A stretch of 64,000 nt of DNA from Odontocerum albicorne (taxonomy: Eukaryota > Arthropoda > Insecta > Trichoptera > Odontoceridae). This document shows, in pieces, positions 51,022-61,929 of this stretch (positions within the stretch are counted from its first letter, which is position 1; each line of letters starts with the position of its first letter). Both the position numbers and the translations under genes were made by a program. The stretch is from positions 23,639,847 to 23,703,846 of the forward strand of contig OX463859.1 in assembly GCA_949825065.1 (NCBI GenBank), written 5' to 3'. The notes below the pieces were generated by a model, which was given only the letters and a program-made list of their open reading frames with translations, ran no database searches and was not told the origin of the DNA.

Positions 51022-51273
51022 TTTGATTATTCTACCTCTTTTTTGTATCGGGTGGGATGTGACTGCTCCCTTGAATGCATCCACTTTGATTATTCTACCT
51101 CTTGTTTGTATCGGGTTGGATGTGACTGCTCCCTTGAATGCATCCACTTTGATTATTCTACCTCTTGTTTGTATCGGGTTGGATGTGACTGCTCCCTTGA
51201 ATGCATCAACTTTGATTATTCTACCTCTTGTTTGTATCGGGTTGGATGTGACTGCTCCCTTGAATGCATCCAT
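51022..51273. repeat. 63 bp tandem array, 4 copies
   Basis: TTTGATTATTCTACCTCTTG + TTTGTATCGGGTTGGATGTG + ACTGCTCCCTTGAATGCATC + CAC repeats four times without indels. The length is a multiple of three, so frames on both strands remain open. Internal units are nearly identical and the first differs most (edge effect). Confidence 0.95.
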
Positions 51274-51417
51274 TTTTGTCGAATGCTGGAATTAATGCAT
51301 CAATATTTATTTTCTATTTTCTACTGTAAATAGTTTACAAATTACATAATTTTAATGAAAAGGGGAAATATAGAATATAAGTTCGTAACAATATAAAAAC
51401 CTTACCATTTTGTGTAT

Positions 51418-51580
51418 GTTATTTATAGTTAAGGCATTAACGTTGTGGAGGTTTAAAGACATTGTAATTTATTTTTATCAAACACTTCATTCCACTTTTT
51501 TTTTGTGTGAAAAGTGGAATTTTTTAGTGAAAAGTGGAATAAACAGTGTTTGATAAAAATAAATTACATTTTGTGTATAT
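51418..51580. mobile_element. Foldback family R7, short complete copy
   Basis: The leader TTATAGTTAAGGCATTAACG is followed by GTTGTGGAGGTTTAAAGACA and then arms TTGTAATTTATTTTTATCAA + ACACTTCATTCCACTTTT / AAAAGTGGAATAAACAGTGT + TTGATAAAAATAAATTACA. A 17 bp AGTGAAAAGTGGAATTT piece is duplicated at the loop. Confidence 0.7.
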
Positions 51581-51584
51581 AGAA

Positions 51585-51840
51585 AACTATTTCATTAGGC
51601 AAAGTCTGTGACGGAGTGGTCTCATTCTAAAATCACAAATTTCAAATATTTGTTCTAAATACTTAAACACTCAGCTGAAGCATTTACACTCTGCGTTCAC
51701 ATCCTTACACATACTTAAATCTCAATATATTACTTACATAACTCCAACCGCACCATAATCTCAACAGCCACATCAAAACAATATCCAACAACTTCTCATA
51801 GAATGCTTAACATTCGCATTAGTCCAATATGAGAACCTCT
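51585..51840. repeat. Dispersed repeat R8, copy 2
   Basis: This is the counterpart of 24125-24350, in the same orientation. Confidence 0.6.
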
Positions 51841-52284
51841 AAATGCTCCTCACTCATTCTCCCCGTGTTTATTTGAATCATTTACATTTAACAAAAGTAT
51901 TGTTTTGGTCGATTTACTAGGAAATTATGTTTATTTGTAGTGAAACAACCAAATGTAAATATTATGTTGTTCTCTCATGGATTGGGTATACTTTTAGAAC
52001 CAATGTGGTCGAGTTCTTACCCAATGAAGACGTCCTCAACTTGCGCTTGATGAAGAAAAGAGACTGCGTTGACTTTGACAACTACATCAAATAAATGACG
52101 TTCGGTTTCCAAAGAATATAATGTGCTCGTACTATAAACTATGCAACGCCAAAAGCTGCCATGATAGACAACACCCACGTTATAAGATTTTTTTCTAAAA
52201 GAGACATGAAGACCTGTAACGATGATTATCCAGAAAGATGATAAAAAAGCATAAAGTAAAAACTACACTGACATACTTTTTAAA
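51841..52284. other. Unassigned DNA
   Basis: No recognised element was seen. Confidence 0.3.
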
Positions 52285-52372
52285 AAAAGTTGAGTTTCAA
52301 CGAAAATCGTACTCAAAACTACTGGGTCGAAAGACACGTGTCTTACAAACTGAATGAATATCCGTGGCGAGT
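52285..52372 (-). mobile_element. SINE-A head, degenerate
   Basis: The minus-strand trace is CTCGCCACGGATATTCATTC + AGTTTGTAAGACACGTGTCT. Box B is decayed to TGAGTACGATTTTCG. Confidence 0.4.
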
Positions 52373-52419
52373 ATAATAAAAGGCAACACAAAAAATAAAG
52401 AAGGATCAGGGTACTTATG

Positions 52420-52640
52420 TTAACGTTGGTGCCATCGGAGATGACTATGTAAGTAAATTTGTGATAGGTATATCCTGTTGCATTTAGGGCAATGAACTTC
52501 AACATTTGCAGTTTGTCTGCATCTTTTTTCTCCATTGGATCCCTGATTACTACCAACTAATATGCGCCATTTAGCTCGATCTGCTGCTGTTTGTACCCAA
52601 TTGTGCCGAGCATTCATGCAGTGCGTTATTATAGTGTATA
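52420..52640 (-). pseudogene. LINE-E C-terminus with zinc-finger-like motif
   Basis: The minus-strand frame reads NARHNWVQTAADRAKWRILV, GSNQGSNGEKRCRQTA and VHCPKCNRIYLSQIYLHSHL + RWHQR. The WVQxAxDRxxWR block followed by a CxxC-x12-HxxxH finger near the end is found at the C-terminus of several insect non-LTR polyproteins, where it probably binds nucleic acid. The last 65 codons are open. No more of the element is visible upstream. Confidence 0.75.
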
Positions 52641-53039
52641 TAGTATCTTGTACTGCGTCTACTCGTTATTATCTCATCAAAGAAGGTATACCTTGAGAGT
52701 CAAGATGCTACGGTAGTTAGTTCATCTCAAAACTTCCTAATTTAAACCCTATGATACCGTCGAATCTTCATTATTGGCCTGAAGTAACACTGATGGCATT
52801 TTTAGAGTGACCTAATGTGTATTACTAACTAGGCCACAAATGTCGTTTGAGCTGTAGAAAAAAAAATACACACAACTAAAATAATAAGAACAAAACAATC
52901 ACAAATTTCACAATGACATAGTTTTAAAAAATACAGAAAAGGTGTTTTGAAAATTGAAGAATGGAATTAATTCACTGAAGAGAAATATAAAGTTTTTTTA
53001 TTTGCTTTTTGAAGCACGTCAATAATATTGAATAATTGA
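52641..53039. other. Unassigned DNA
   Basis: No recognised element was seen, apart from a weak match to the 6005-6245 duplication at 52975-53035. Confidence 0.3.
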
Positions 53040-53160
53040 CGACAATCAAACGACCTCCGTGACGTAGTTGATACGATGCGATGCCTGTCATCCGAGAATC
53101 GCTAGTTCGCTCCACATTGAAACCGTAATACGAGTACAAGGATTACAGTCTGGTTTTCAC
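53040..53160 (+). mobile_element. SINE-A head, degenerate
   Basis: ACGACCTCCGTGACGTAGTT and GAGAATCGCTAGTTCGCTCC are decayed boxes A and B of the SINE-A head. Confidence 0.55.
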
Positions 53161-53184
53161 TCTAAGTCTCTTTAATAATAATAA

Positions 53185-53365
53185 AATAAAACAATAAAGG
53201 GCGCTCTAATTAGGGGATCGAACCCACTTTTTTGACGAATTAAAAATGTTTAAAAAACTAAATAAGTTACGTGTAAGGATAGGAATGTTGCGGTTACAGT
53301 CATAAGATTGAGTACTTCTCCAAATCTGCATATGTTTAACATCTTTGTAGTGGGTTGTAAGAAAT
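53185..53365 (+). repeat. Dispersed repeat R2, copy 3
   Basis: GGGCGCTCTAATTAGGGGAT + CGAACCCAC is the best preserved form of the R2 box B-like motif (its reverse complement reads GTGGGTTCGATCCCC). GTGTAAGGATAGGAATG and CAAATCTGCATATGTTTAAC follow. Confidence 0.6.
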
Positions 53366-53443
53366 TGACTAGGTCCAATGCCACTTTTTCCTGTTGCCGA
53401 AATTAAAAAAATTATCTCTGTGGGAATTTATTTTCTTCGTATC

Positions 53444-53580
53444 AGGGTGTCATCGCCACTGTAAATGACGATTTTACATAGTTGGACAGGATGTCATCGC
53501 TACTGTAAATGACGATTTTAAATAGTTGGACAGGATGTCATCGTCATTGTAAATGACGATTTTACATAGTTGGACATAGT
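53444..53580. repeat. 44 bp tandem array, 3 copies
   Basis: GTCATCGCYACTGTAAATGA + CGATTTTACATAGTTGGACA recurs at 53449, 53493 and 53537. GTCAT and ATGAC bracket each inner segment, making a short hairpin. Confidence 0.9.
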
Positions 53581-54514
53581 TGGAAAGGCCTTATTACTCA
53601 GATGGGGTGAAAATAATGTAAAATTGCTGGACCAAGAAATGTTGAAAAATAAAATGGTTTTAATGAAAAACAAATTCCTTGCCTTTTTCCAAACTTTTCA
53701 AACTACCCTCGTTTTTCTCGAGTTTTTTTCCCTTTTTATATTTATTGTATGTCTTTTGCCCCAGAGCACGTTATTTCAAAATTATGTAAAGCCACACATC
53801 ACCTCAATTACAACCATTTCTGGATAGCACGATTCTTTAACATAATAAGGTCACAATTATTATTTACATCCCCGTTACTGCTACGCTTTGTCCAAATCGG
53901 CCATAAAAATGATAAATAATCCAATCCAACGAAGCAGAGGAACCTGAGAGAGATTTATTTGGGTGTTTTGAAAGGGGGGAGAGGTCTAAGTGGGGATCTG
54001 ACCTCAAATACCTGATTAAAATCCCTTCTTCTTGGAGATTAAACACAACAAATAATCAAGAAACTTCACTGTTAAAACTTGCACATTAATCTTAACAACT
54101 AAAGAAAAGTACAAAATAAAAGCTGATTTACTGTACGAATATCTTACTGGCACTAAGTGGAAAGCTCCGTTCATTATTTACGAAATACTTAGCTGTGTAA
54201 TATAAAATCTGTCGACTTAATTACAAAGTGACTATCTCATATACCAACCAGACAATCGTTTCAAAACAATCTTGAAATGCGTTTGCCTTTACTGAGCAGT
54301 TAGATATTACAAAGTGAGTAGAGCAAGGATGAATTGTGTAACCCTGTTTATTTAATATTTATAAAGACTCGTGTATTGAATTTAATTAGAATTTCGTTGT
54401 AAATGCTACGTCCATGCTATAGAACCAGCAATGGCAAAAGCTCTATCATAATACCCCATCCTATTAGATCGATTCGAAATAATCGATTTATTTATTTTTA
54501 TTTTATTTATTTGT
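53581..54514. other. Unassigned DNA
   Basis: No recognised element was seen. The frame at 53570-53827 overlaps the array edge and has a hydrophobic C-terminal run, but no motif. Confidence 0.3.
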
Positions 54515-54712
54515 ATTTATTTATTTTTTAACCTGGCGAGTTTATTGTCATGTAGCAATCTTTTCCAACCAACCAGAAAGCTGTTTTTATAGGCCCTAAG
54601 TGTTAACCAGATTGGAATCCTATTTAAAAAATCTGGGTTCCAGCGGGGATCGAACCCGCAACCTCCGGATAGGCAGACAAGTGTCTTACCACCAGGCCAC
54701 GGAGGTCGATTT
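54515..54712 (-). mobile_element. SINE-A, best preserved copy
   Basis: The minus-strand head is CGACCTCCGTGGCCTGGTGG (box A TGGCCTGGTGG), then TAAGACACTTGTCTGCCTAT + CCGGAGGTTGCGGGTTCGAT + CCCCGCTGGAAC, with box B GGTTCGATCCC perfect. The body is AGATTTTTTAAATAGGATTC. The tail TTTCTGGTTGGTTGGAAAAG + ATTGCTACATGACAATAAAC is followed by TCGCCAGGTT. The head has tRNA promoter boxes but its 5' and 3' halves cannot close an acceptor stem, so it is a SINE and not a tRNA gene. The peptide containing SSGDRTRNLRIGRQVSYHQA on the plus strand is an artefact of it. Confidence 0.85.
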
Positions 54713-55745
54713 ATTAGATGAATACGAAATAAACCCAAAAATTACACTATTTTTCGAAGGAATACCTTTCGCAGATTCGAAAGACAGTGAAAACATTCCT
54801 TTAAGGAATCTAAATACAAATAGACAAATATTGAAATCAATCCGGTCGTGGCACTTGAACCAATGTACATTTCTAGAAGTGGTCTTATGTGTATATGACA
54901 TGAAATCAATCAGACCAGATTAAATAGACTTACAATAATCCAGACGGGACACAAGAAATTAAACGGGAAAAAATCCATATTTTTCTATAGCAGCTTTTTA
55001 AAACAATATTTATTGTAAATTATTTTCAATTACATACGTAATTTTTGGAGTAAGTTTTTTTTGTTGATGATTAATTTAAATAATAGATAATACCTTTTTT
55101 GTAGTTCGGTCATATATTTGGAGTTGATTGATTTTGATACGGAATTATTAATTTGACTTAATTCGAAAGATCCGCGTGCGATTTTGATAGTAAATGCAAT
55201 TATAAATAAGGACGTCAACATGGAAGTAATAATTGTACAAAATATATTTTTACGCAACAAAGGAATTTTGTAGTATCAATAAAAACTATTTCCTTTATAT
55301 TTATATATCGTATCTGAAAATATTATTTTATGTCCTTTTTTTTTTTATTATTTTGTTCGTGTCTTTTTTCTGTCACAAGAGAGTCAAGGTATATAAACTG
55401 TCAACAGTTTTTAACGTGTAGTTAGTTCCCAACAGCAAACACAGACGTTTGGCTAATTGGCAAACTTATTCGAACTTCAATAATAAAAAAAAATCTAATT
55501 TGGAAAAAAACTGCCGACAGTTCTTTATATAAATAATCTACACTAAATTCGTGCAGTATAAAAAAATACTGTTTCATCCATCTAGCGAGTAGCAACAGAA
55601 CTCCCACGGGTACTTTATAAAGGCCCTTTAGTAACAGCTAGTTGCTCAAGGACTTTTGAGAATTACCAAAGTAAATAATGATTTCGAAGAAATAAACGCT
55701 GCAGGAAACAATCCCAAGAATTTTCAATGGAATACCCCTTGACTT
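54713..55745. other. Unassigned DNA
   Basis: Short AT-rich frames only, no repeat copies noticed. Confidence 0.3.
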
Positions 55746-55749
55746 ACAG

Positions 55750-56245
55750 TCTATTTTTTTTTATTTAATGAAGTATTATATAGTACAAACATTTGCCAAA
55801 AGCTATGCCTGTAAACAAATTTATATCTTAAGAACTAATCTAATTTATATATTATAACTATGCACTAACTTCATTTCAGTTTCCAACATGTCATTTGATT
55901 TTAAATTATCTTAATATATAATATAATTTCTTAGTAATATTTATAACCTACATACTCCTTATAACTAGATAACAATTGTTACAACTAATAATTAAGCAAG
56001 TACATGTCCACTCGTTCAGTCTACTTGCATTCCATTACATTCACTCAGACCTTGGTCCTCCCAGCTAATGCTGTCGGTAGACTAGTCAGGCAACAGATAA
56101 TGCTTCACTACATCAAACAGGTGCACACACTACCCCAAACGGGTGCAGCATAGGTCAAGATAGAACGAATAAGGGTTTTAAAGTCGATGAAATATCGAAT
56201 TGATAGCCCCTATGCCCTTTTAACCCTTCTGTCTAATGGTATTCT
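55750..56245 (-). mobile_element. Retroposon-like repeat R1, copy 3
   Basis: It is in the same orientation as 36285-36985. It lacks the GGTCCAAGTGAGAATG end, so it is 5'-truncated in R1 orientation, as expected for retroposition. It begins with a T run (55752-55760), the complement of the A-rich 3' tail. Confidence 0.65.
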
Positions 56246-58178
56246 GAAATTAAACGAAAAACATTTGGTTAAGGAACATCACTATTTTCTATTTCTAAAT
56301 TGTTAAAAGAATGCAATTAAAGAAACACAAACTGATAACCCTAGAGTTAGATGGATATCTATATTCATTATATCTTTAATAAAAAGAAAAACAAATATAT
56401 ATAAATGTTTAAACCATTAAAAGGCAGTTAAAACTTAGTCATACAAACAAATTCTCTTTATTCCTGAAATATCAAATCATCGGTTTATCCCTCTTCAGTG
56501 CTAAAATGTTGACACTAAAATCCTTTATTATCCCGAACTCCCTTCAACAGTTTGATAATTTGATCCTTTTCTATCTCAAGGATTATCATTTTTTCCTCAG
56601 AAATGGACCTGTAAAACATGATAAAAATCCCACTTACTTTTATCTCCGGGACAAGGTGACAATATTCCAAAATTTCCATCTAAAAAGGGTTGAATTCAAT
56701 TTCTGAAATGATATTTTCAAAATACATCCCTTAGACATATATAATTGTTCATTCAGTGTCTGTGTTGTAGTAACCCTTTTTTGCAAAAAGCTCTATTTGA
56801 ATATCAAAATGTTGATCGTTAATTTTTTTTATCGAAGTTCGTCTTGAGATATTCGTCCAAAAGCTTTAAATATCAATTTATTATGTTCATGTTTTGAATA
56901 TCAACTGTACAATAACCCTTTCAGCTAACTAACATTTAAAATAAATTTATGTTTCATGAAATTCAGCGAAATTACAAAAAATGTAATAACTCATTTAACA
57001 AAAATTTCATGCCTTCGCCCAAGTCTTTAAAGCAGGTGCAATGATCAAAGAAAATCATTGCGATACCTTTCACGAACACTTAAAATTATTTATACACGGA
57101 TACGACTTTTTTGGTTGATTCAGTGGCCTTTCAAGCGTTTGATGTCTAATTATACGAGTATTTATTTTTATTGATGACCAGTTCAAAATTCTACACTTAG
57201 AATTTTTCACTTGAAAAAACTATAATATATAAAATATGATCATTATAAAAAAGTTTGAGAATCGTCGTATTTAAGTAACCCTGTACTTAAAATACGAAGC
57301 CAATATCCTATTTCTGAAGACCTTCCCTTAAAGGCCCATCATCTAGTTACGAGTATGAGGCATTAAGGCAGCCCAGCCAAACCTCCTTGACAGCTCAAGC
57401 ACTTTTATCGCACCACTAATTACTTATTTTTTTGCTTGTTTCAAGAGCTTTTCCTTAGCAAGAGTTTTGGGCTCCATTTATTTATATTCGTAAAGAAATA
57501 TGTATGTGTTAAAATGGGCAAAACGACTTATTTTCAAGGAGAAAATCTATTAATATTTTTTAAATAAACAGGATATTCATTTTTCTTTACTTACGATCAT
57601 TCCGTCCAAATAAATTTATATTTGGACGGAATAATTTAGTACAAGTAAGTACAATACATATTGTTTATTTATGTAAACTAATAATGATTGATTGCAAATA
57701 AATATATGTTTTTAAAAAGTAATGATGATTTTTTCGTTAAGCAGAATTTATTGAGCGCTATTTATTTGTTACTTATGGGCAAATCTAATTTGGAAATATG
57801 TAACATATATGATACTGTCAAAATAAAAACTTAGCAGGAAACCTACCTAGGGTAAGCGCTTATTAGGTAAGTACCTATTGGGTGTTACTTAAATTTACTA
57901 TTTTTTTCCAAGCATATTTACAAAACAAATTAAATAAATTTGTTATTATTCGCATTCAGAGTACACACATGCACTGAAAATTTTCCAAATAAATATTTTG
58001 CTATATTCAAATCTTTAGTTATTGTTCAAGTATTTAGCCATACGCAATTTTAAGTTGCTTTCTTAAGAGTTCTAACATGAGCTGTCGTAAATATTAATGT
58101 TGATTCTGGACCCAATCAGGGACAATTACTGTAAGAACCAATTTTGATTTTTATCAAAAATGCATACATACATCACGT
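56246..58178. other. Unassigned DNA with one perfect hairpin
   Basis: No element or coding motif was recognised in about 1.9 kb. ATTCCGTCCAAATA (57599-57612) and its exact inverse (57619-57632) form a 14 bp hairpin with a 6 nt loop. Confidence 0.4.
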
Positions 58179-58179
58179 C

Positions 58180-58875
58180 ATTTCCCTGTCGGTGCAGACA
58201 AAGAGGATAGAGTGCCAAACTTTCCTACATCGACACACACTCATTCTTAGCCTCTCTACATCCATACACCTTCTACAATTTCGCTGACTTCTTACAGTTT
58301 CTTTCAAAATGTCATTCACTTGATCCAATCATTATTTTATTGGTCTTCCTTTCATAGACCTTCAACTCACATTTGCACTATACATATCTTTTTTGTTAGT
58401 TATTCGTTCCTCGTGCCAACTATCTCGGCGTATTCTTTTTTATCTTAATCAATACGTCGCATTCATCTCTAATCACTGCATTCTTTATTCTGTCATAGAT
58501 TGTCACTCCTTGTATTCGTCTCAAAGCAAACAAATCTACAGCATAGATTGTCACTCCTTGTATTCGTCTCAAAGCAAGGAAATCTACAGCATAGATTGTC
58601 ACTCCTTGTATTTGTCTCAAAGCAAGCAAATCTACAGCATAGATTGTCACTCCTTGTATTCGTCTCAAAGCAAGCAAATCTACAGCATAGATTGTCACTC
58701 CTTGTATTCGTCTCAAAGCAAGCAAATCTACAGCATAGGTTGTCACTCCTTGTATTCGTCTCAAAGCAAGCAAATCTACAGCATAGATTGTCACTCCTTG
58801 TATTCGTCTCAAAGCAAGTAAATCAACAGCATTTATTCGGCTCACTGTGTACAAAGAAATATTCAAAAATTAATA
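58180..58875 (-). pseudogene. LINE-A C-terminus containing the 48 bp array
   Basis: On the minus strand the frame opens as SRINAVDLLALRRIQGVTIY, enters seven 16-residue repeats, and leaves as YDRIKNAVIRDECDVLIKIK + KNTPR before a stop at 58420. The sequence continues to the LINE-A terminus, whose final block near 58195-58215 reads GTTTGGCACTCTATCCTCTT on the minus strand. The unrepeated equivalent at 9729-10180 has INAVEMRALRRIHGVTM then DRIRNEVIRNEC. Both edges of the array are therefore in register with LINE-A. Confidence 0.85.
58495..58830. repeat. 48 bp tandem array, 7 copies, in frame within LINE-A
   Basis: ATAGATTGTCACTCCTTGTA + TTCGTCTCAAAGCAAGCAAA + TCTACAGC repeats exactly seven times (TGTCACTCCT at 58501 and every 48 bp to 58789). 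Minus-strand unit translation is AVDLLALRRIQGVTIY. The array length 336 is exactly 7 x 48. Confidence 0.97.
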
Positions 58876-59382
58876 TGTTTCCTAATTTTCAACTGTGTAA
58901 AAATAAAAGTTAACAAGTATTTAATTTGAACTTTCCAGCAAGTGTATCGTAAATGATAAGGAAAATATACTTGTATTTTCAACACATAAAGAAAAGAATG
59001 AACGACAAAGAGAAAATACATTTAGTTGAACGCGAATCTCACATCTGATATCCTTCGACTGATGAAGGATATAAAGAAAAAATAGGAATCCTGACACATG
59101 GGAAATAAATAGCCCAGGATGTCCTTAAGTCAGGAAACCTATCAACCGTTATGGGTTCGAGCTCCCTCTAAATGTCAACCTTCGTCTTCCAAACGGTTTT
59201 CTTGCATTGCTCCTTGCTGTAGATAAAATTGATGGACTTGGCAGTGTGATTTATTGACAACTATATCGGAGGCCGATTAAACTTTTTGGTTAAAAAAACC
59301 TAAATAATTAATGAAACTTTACAAAGTTGTTTTAGTTCAATTCAGGGTTTTCCAACCTTTTTCCTAATAAAACATTGGATAT
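58876..59382. other. Unassigned DNA with one hAT-like terminus
   Basis: CAGGGTTTTCCAACCTTTTT at 59343 is hAT-like. No matching end was found. Confidence 0.35.
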
Positions 59383-59665
59383 TTAAACACAAAGCTTTAC
59401 TAGTAAAACATTGAATATTTTTACGCAGAGAAGGTACATACATTCCATCACATGCCACTTATAAGAAAGGACAGATCTCCACGCGTCTATATCCATATAT
59501 ATAGGTACAGTTCTCATCTCGTCCACATGTATACATCTCGTCATTTTTACTCTACTGTTTCTCATACTTCTTAAATTTACCTCCGTTTAAAGTTCTACAA
59601 CAATCTTTTTCCAGTCTTTCCTCAGTTTATCTCTCCCTCGGTCTCTATTTTCAACACATATATTT
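59383..59665 (-). pseudogene. LINE-A terminal fragment
   Basis: Minus-strand pieces are MRNSRVKMTRCIHVDEMRTV and DIDAWRSVLSYKWHVMECMY. This matches the LINE-A ending RNxRxxMxRxMxVDExxxVxxDxxxWRSVxSAY. Upstream, GGTAAATTTAAGAAGTATGA and related pieces continue the copy to about 59660. Confidence 0.65.
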
Positions 59666-60728
59666 ATTTCGCAACTCATTATATAAATTTGGCGAAATTT
59701 CTAAGAATTTCAATCTTAATTCTACGTCAAATATTCGTATCCAACAAACAGTTAATCCTTTATTCGATTATTTCTTACTCTATCAAACATTATAATACTG
59801 GATACTCCACGCAAGGAACTTATTTCAACTGCATTTACTCTGTTCTTCTCACTTCCTTTCAATGCCAGGCTTTACTTCAATACATCAAAGTTGGCACTAG
59901 TACACACAATCATTTTAGAAATTTTGGTCTTATAACCAAGTTACCTACAGCAACAATTCTAAAAACGTGATAAAAAATTATAAAACATGTTCCGGAACAC
60001 TAATAACATTTTATTTGTAATGCTATGAAACCATAGTTTTTATTTCTAGTTTTTCATATTTTATTTGTAATGCTATGAAACCATAGTTTTTATTTCTAGT
60101 TTTTCATATACAAAATGTTGTGCCATTTATACAATGCCATAGATGTAACTGAAAACCATTGATTCCATATTATTTTATTTTACATTGACAACTGTTCGCA
60201 TTTGTGGAACGAATAACGTGTTCATGTGAGTTAACAGTTAGGCCGACTCTTTATTTCGAGTAATATTAAATAAATACCACAATGACTTCCTTGAAAACCT
60301 TATTGCATCCCTATTAATTATATATTCGTACACCTCAGCGCTCCCTAAAAATAAAAATCGTTCCACAAGAATTGTTGGTTTAACTTACGTAAAATAAACT
60401 TCAATAGTTATAGATTTCTGGGTAAACTTTCCTTTGATTGAGAAGAAAGGAAATTAATCAAGGCGTTAAACAAAAACCCGATGATATTCAGTCGCACCGT
60501 ATTTACACAAAAAGTTATTTAATTAGAAATTGAGCGCTGGGGTGGTATAACACTGTTTTCTGGCATTTCACACCATGGATAATACTTAAAAAAATGTCAG
60601 GTAGATCATAGAAATATCATCATAATGGCATTTTCACATCCATTTGATGTCGAGTCGTCTCACTCCATCGTACTCTGGTCTAGGTTATATCCGAAGTCAG
60701 GTTCAGGTCACTCTTGTCTTGTTGATGT
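59666..60728. other. Unassigned DNA with a 50 bp direct duplication
   Basis: TTTATTTGTAATGCTATGAA + ACCATAGTTTTTATTTCTAG + TTTTTCATAT occurs twice in tandem (60010-60109) without differences, so the duplication is recent. No coding motif was seen. Confidence 0.55.
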
Positions 60729-60729
60729 T

Positions 60730-60955
60730 GATGATATTCTTCTATCGCTTCTTCGGACAGCCTCTTCATTTTCTCCTTACGTATGTCGGTACTGTCCAAG
60801 TGTAAGTCTGCATTAGCCATTTCTTGGTTACATTTATTTGTGTTGCGATATCACAATAGTGGCTGTAATTTTTCACCCGAGTGCTGTATCATCGCAATTC
60901 TTCTCCGAATTTCAGGCTTACACCCTCCGTCGTCTGTTATACAAGATTGTAGATA
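60730..60955 (-). pseudogene. LINE fragment upstream of the RT C-terminus
   Basis: The minus strand reads TDDGGCKPEIRRRIAMIQHS + GEKLQPLL then a stop, and after a shift KWLMQTYTWTVPTYVRRK. Insect LINEs have DGxCxxEIRRRIAMAxxAxxxL followed by KxRLxxxYVWSVxxYGxETWTL at this point. It may be the upstream part of LINE-B (61523-61742 lies nearby but on the opposite strand). Confidence 0.6.
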
Positions 60956-61082
60956 ATCTTATATGTATTCCAATTATTCATACTGATTTTAAAGGATTAT
61001 TTTCTGTGATGTGTTATTCTTTTTGAGATACCGTATCCTGTCAATGGTTGTTCACCAAAATGGTAATCTATAATTCTTGGAA

Positions 61083-61420
61083 GTGCATGGCCGCGCGATA
61101 GCAAACTGGACGTCCATGTAGAAGGTTACCGGTTTGAACCCAGCGCTGTGCTACTTCCTTCGAATTCACAGGCATTTTTTCCGCCTAGTATTTGGGGGTA
61201 TAAGGATACCTATGACTTCTGTCATCTATTCTTTCAAAAAAAAAATATGTGCTCCGATAATCTCACATTGGATCCAGTACAGCAGTGTGTTCGGTGAGTT
61301 TGCTGGTGTGCAACGGCACACTTACTTTAAAAAATCAACAACACAGCTTTATTTTCCTGCAAACTTGACATTGAAATAGTGAGGGAATCATCGATTACGA
61401 GACTACCGCCCAAAAGAACC
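61083..61420 (+). mobile_element. SINE-B copy
   Basis: The head ATGGCCGCGCGATAGCAAAC is followed by box B ACCGGTTTGAACCCAGCGCT (61128-61147). The body CGCCTAGTATTTGGGGGTAT + AAGGATACCTATGACTTCTG has an A run, then GCTCCGATAATCTCAC and GAGTTTGCTGGTGTGCAACG. The distal piece is ACTTGACATTGAAATAGTGA + GGGAATCATCGATTACGAG. Confidence 0.75.
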
Positions 61421-61522
61421 AGACCATTCTTTCAGGTCTTCGTGTCGAAAGATAGAACACCTTGCTTTATTTATTTTGAAATTTATTTTTCCTTGAATTA
61501 TTACTTGTATTATAATGTAGCC

Positions 61523-61742
61523 TTGAGAAAAATACAAATTACTGCACCTGATCATCCAAGGCAAAATACAGGGTCGAAGAGGTGTTGGCAGGAGGCAAAT
61601 CTCCTGGCTCCGCAATGTACGTGATTAGGCTGGTATAAGGAGCGTTGGGGATCTTTTTCGAGATACCGGGGACAAAGATGCTTACTCTCAGGTGATAGTT
61701 AACGTTGGGGGGACCTAACATGACACTAGGAAGAAGAAGATA
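61523..61742 (+). pseudogene. LINE-B C-terminus, copy 2
   Basis: EKYKLLHLIIQGKIQ-like (shifted), GRRGVGRRQISWLRNVRD, a TAG, AGIRSVGDLFRDTGDKDAYS and VIVNVGGT then a stop. It ends at the same GGGGGGACCTRACATGACAC as 34510-34905. It is 5'-truncated and carries a nonsense codon. Confidence 0.75.
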
Positions 61743-61929
61743 ATGTAGCTTGTTTGCTTGAAATCCGAAAAACGCTCTTTTTTTCCTTTATTAAACAGAT
61801 ACTCGTAGATGTTCAGAGTGAAGGGAACCTCTTTTAATAAAATTATTATTAAACATTTTGATTGTTCAATTATTGAGTATATTAAATAAATGACAGCTAT
61901 TTAACCGCACCATAGCCTTGTCAAACGGG

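Noticed and set aside
50902..51333. Repetitive proteins on both strands over the 63 bp array
   Set aside because: Same reason: indel-free 3n repeat, no family resemblance, no start context.
54515..54712. tRNA gene with perfect box B on the minus strand
   Set aside because: The 5' and 3' ends cannot pair as an acceptor stem and the sequence continues into a SINE body and tail. It is SINE-A.
58393..58913. Three overlapping 137-148 residue repeat proteins
   Set aside because: They are produced by the 48 bp array. Only the minus-strand frame has coding ancestry (LINE-A), and it is truncated.
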